Assembly (NCBI GenBank): GCA_947475125.1
Contig: CANJMX010000090.1
Span: 1-6,196 of the forward strand
DNA from: Actinomycetota bacterium
GTDB taxonomy: Bacteria > Actinomycetota > Thermoleophilia > Miltoncostaeales > Miltoncostaeaceae
Direction: 5' to 3'
DNA length: 6,196 nucleotides
Shown here: positions 5,558 to 6,196 of the stretch, in pieces
Layout: each line of letters opens with the position of its first letter
Numbering within the stretch: the stretch's first letter is position 1
Notes under the pieces: model-generated
What the model saw: only the letters and a program-made list of their open reading frames with translations
The model's database searches: none
Told to the model about the DNA's origin: nothing
Program-made: the position numbers and the translations under genes

Positions 5558-6075
5558 GCACCCTCACTGCCGATTCGGTGGCAGCCGTGCTGGCAGCGCA
5601 GCCCGCGTTGGCCGGTCGCACCATTGACGCCGATGAGGTGCTGGTGCCGCTTGTGTGCCCACCGCTGGCGCGCGAACACGCCCTGGGCCTTGAGCTCATC
5701 CTCGAGGGCTTTCTGCTGCATCACGGCGCACCGCGTCACGTATCGCAGGTGGAAATGGGCGCGGCCGTGCTTGCGGGCGACTACTGCTACGCGCAGGGTC
5801 TGGTGCGCGTCGCGGCCACCGGTGACCTGTCAGTGGTGGAGGCGCTGGCTGACCTGGTCGCGCTCTCCGCCGCAGCCGTCGCAGCCGGGCGCGACGACGA
5901 TCTCCTGCCGCTGTGGCGCGCAACCGCCGCCGCGGTGGCCGGTGACGCCGTGGCCACGCCCGATGCCGTCCGCATGGCACGCGCGGCGCTCCGCGAAGGG
6001 CTGTCAGCGCCGATCGTGGGCATCGCCGCAGGGCTCGACCCGGCACCGGCGCTGGCCGAGGCGCTGGCGCGATGA
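5554..6075 (+). CDS. Small polyprenyl-diphosphate-synthase-like protein lacking DDxxD motifs
   Basis: The product is a 173-residue, alanine-rich, apparently all-helical soluble protein, with no signal peptide or clear membrane segment. I do not recognise it with certainty. Residues 45-112 resemble the helix region of trans-polyprenyl synthases: GLELILEGFLLHHGAPRHVS sits where the first Asp-rich motif and the following RRGxPT would be, and AAVLAGDYCYAQGLVRVAATG matches the usual VLxGDxLxAxAxxxxA stretch. The protein is about half the family length of 300-350 residues. It has no DDxxD; the only acidic cluster is GRDDDLLPLW (112-121). It is therefore either a non-catalytic partner subunit, analogous to the small subunit of heterodimeric heptaprenyl synthases, or an unrelated helical protein. 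It sits between hemL (ATGA overlap, good ribosome-binding site) and a ubiD-family gene (ATGA overlap), a setting that suits prenylquinone synthesis. Confidence 0.55.
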   Translation: MSTLTADSVAAVLAAQPALAGRTIDADEVLVPLVCPPLAREHALGLELILEGFLLHHGAPRHVSQVEMGAAVLAGDYCYAQGLVRVAATGDLSVVEALADLVALSAAAVAAGRDDDLLPLWRATAAAVAGDAVATPDAVRMARAALREGLSAPIVGIAAGLDPAPALAEALAR

Positions 6076-6196
6076 AGGATCTTCGCGAATGGATGCAGGT
6101 CATCCGCGACATGGGCGAGCTCGTTGAGGTGCACACCGAGGTGGACCCCCACCTTGAGATCACCGAGATCGCCGACAGGGTGATGAAGGCGGGTGG
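6072..6196 (+). CDS. UbiD-family decarboxylase, N-terminal fragment (runs off window)
   Basis: Only the first 41 codons are present. The peptide MKDLREWMQVIRDMGELVEV and the following HTEVDPHLEITEIADRVMKAGG match the N-terminus of UbiD-type decarboxylases (typically DLRxFLxxLxxxGELVxV, then VDPxLEITEIADRVxKxGG). These enzymes use prenylated FMN made by UbiX to decarboxylate aromatic acids, such as 4-hydroxy-3-polyprenylbenzoate in ubiquinone synthesis or 1,4-dihydroxy-6-naphthoate-type intermediates in the futalosine menaquinone route. The catalytic residues lie beyond the window, so the substrate cannot be assigned. The ATG overlaps the preceding stop as ATGA; a GAGG at 6058-6061 lies 10 bases upstream. 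Further ubiA, ubiX or mqn genes may follow; that is a guess from context. Confidence 0.85.
   Translation, partial: MKDLREWMQVIRDMGELVEVHTEVDPHLEITEIADRVMKAG

Overview
The window suggests a high-GC bacterium, most likely an actinobacterial lineage. Thermoleophilia-like or another deep-branching actinobacterium is an inference from high GC, GTG starts, a possible leaderless hemB transcript and gene content; no taxonomic marker is present. The sequence holds two unlike blocks that meet in a short intergenic stretch.

Block 1 (about 1-1409, + strand) is the 3' part of a gene for an exported or surface-type repeat protein. It has five tandem ~45-residue RCC1-like repeats, a fibronectin type III domain, an Ala/Thr/Pro-rich linker and a four-cysteine C-terminal domain. 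Its 5' end lies outside the window. It converges on aat (1519-2115, - strand), which encodes a leucyl/phenylalanyl-tRNA--protein transferase of the N-degron pathway. A 109-bp gap with a perfect 8-bp stem-loop separates the two.

Block 2 (2177 to the window end, + strand) is divergent from aat across a 61-bp spacer. It is a tightly packed operon: hemB (porphobilinogen synthase), a fused two-domain siroheme decarboxylase (AhbA-like half plus AhbB-like half), hemL (glutamate-1-semialdehyde aminomutase), a small protein resembling a degenerate polyprenyl-diphosphate synthase, and the start of a UbiD-family decarboxylase. Three of the four junctions are 4-base GTGA/ATGA overlaps and the fourth is a 4-base gap, so the genes are probably co-transcribed and translationally coupled.

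HemL makes 5-aminolevulinate and HemB condenses two of these to porphobilinogen. The fused decarboxylase acts much later, on siroheme, and this points to the siroheme-dependent (AHB) heme route rather than only the coproporphyrin route typical of Actinobacteria. The last two genes fit quinone (probably menaquinone) side-chain or ring processing, so the operon seems to join tetrapyrrole and quinone supply for respiration. The most notable items are the AhbA-AhbB fusion inside a hemB-hemL operon, the apparently active-site-less prenyl-synthase-like gene next to ubiD, and the RCC1-like repeats whose differences concentrate at two short loops.
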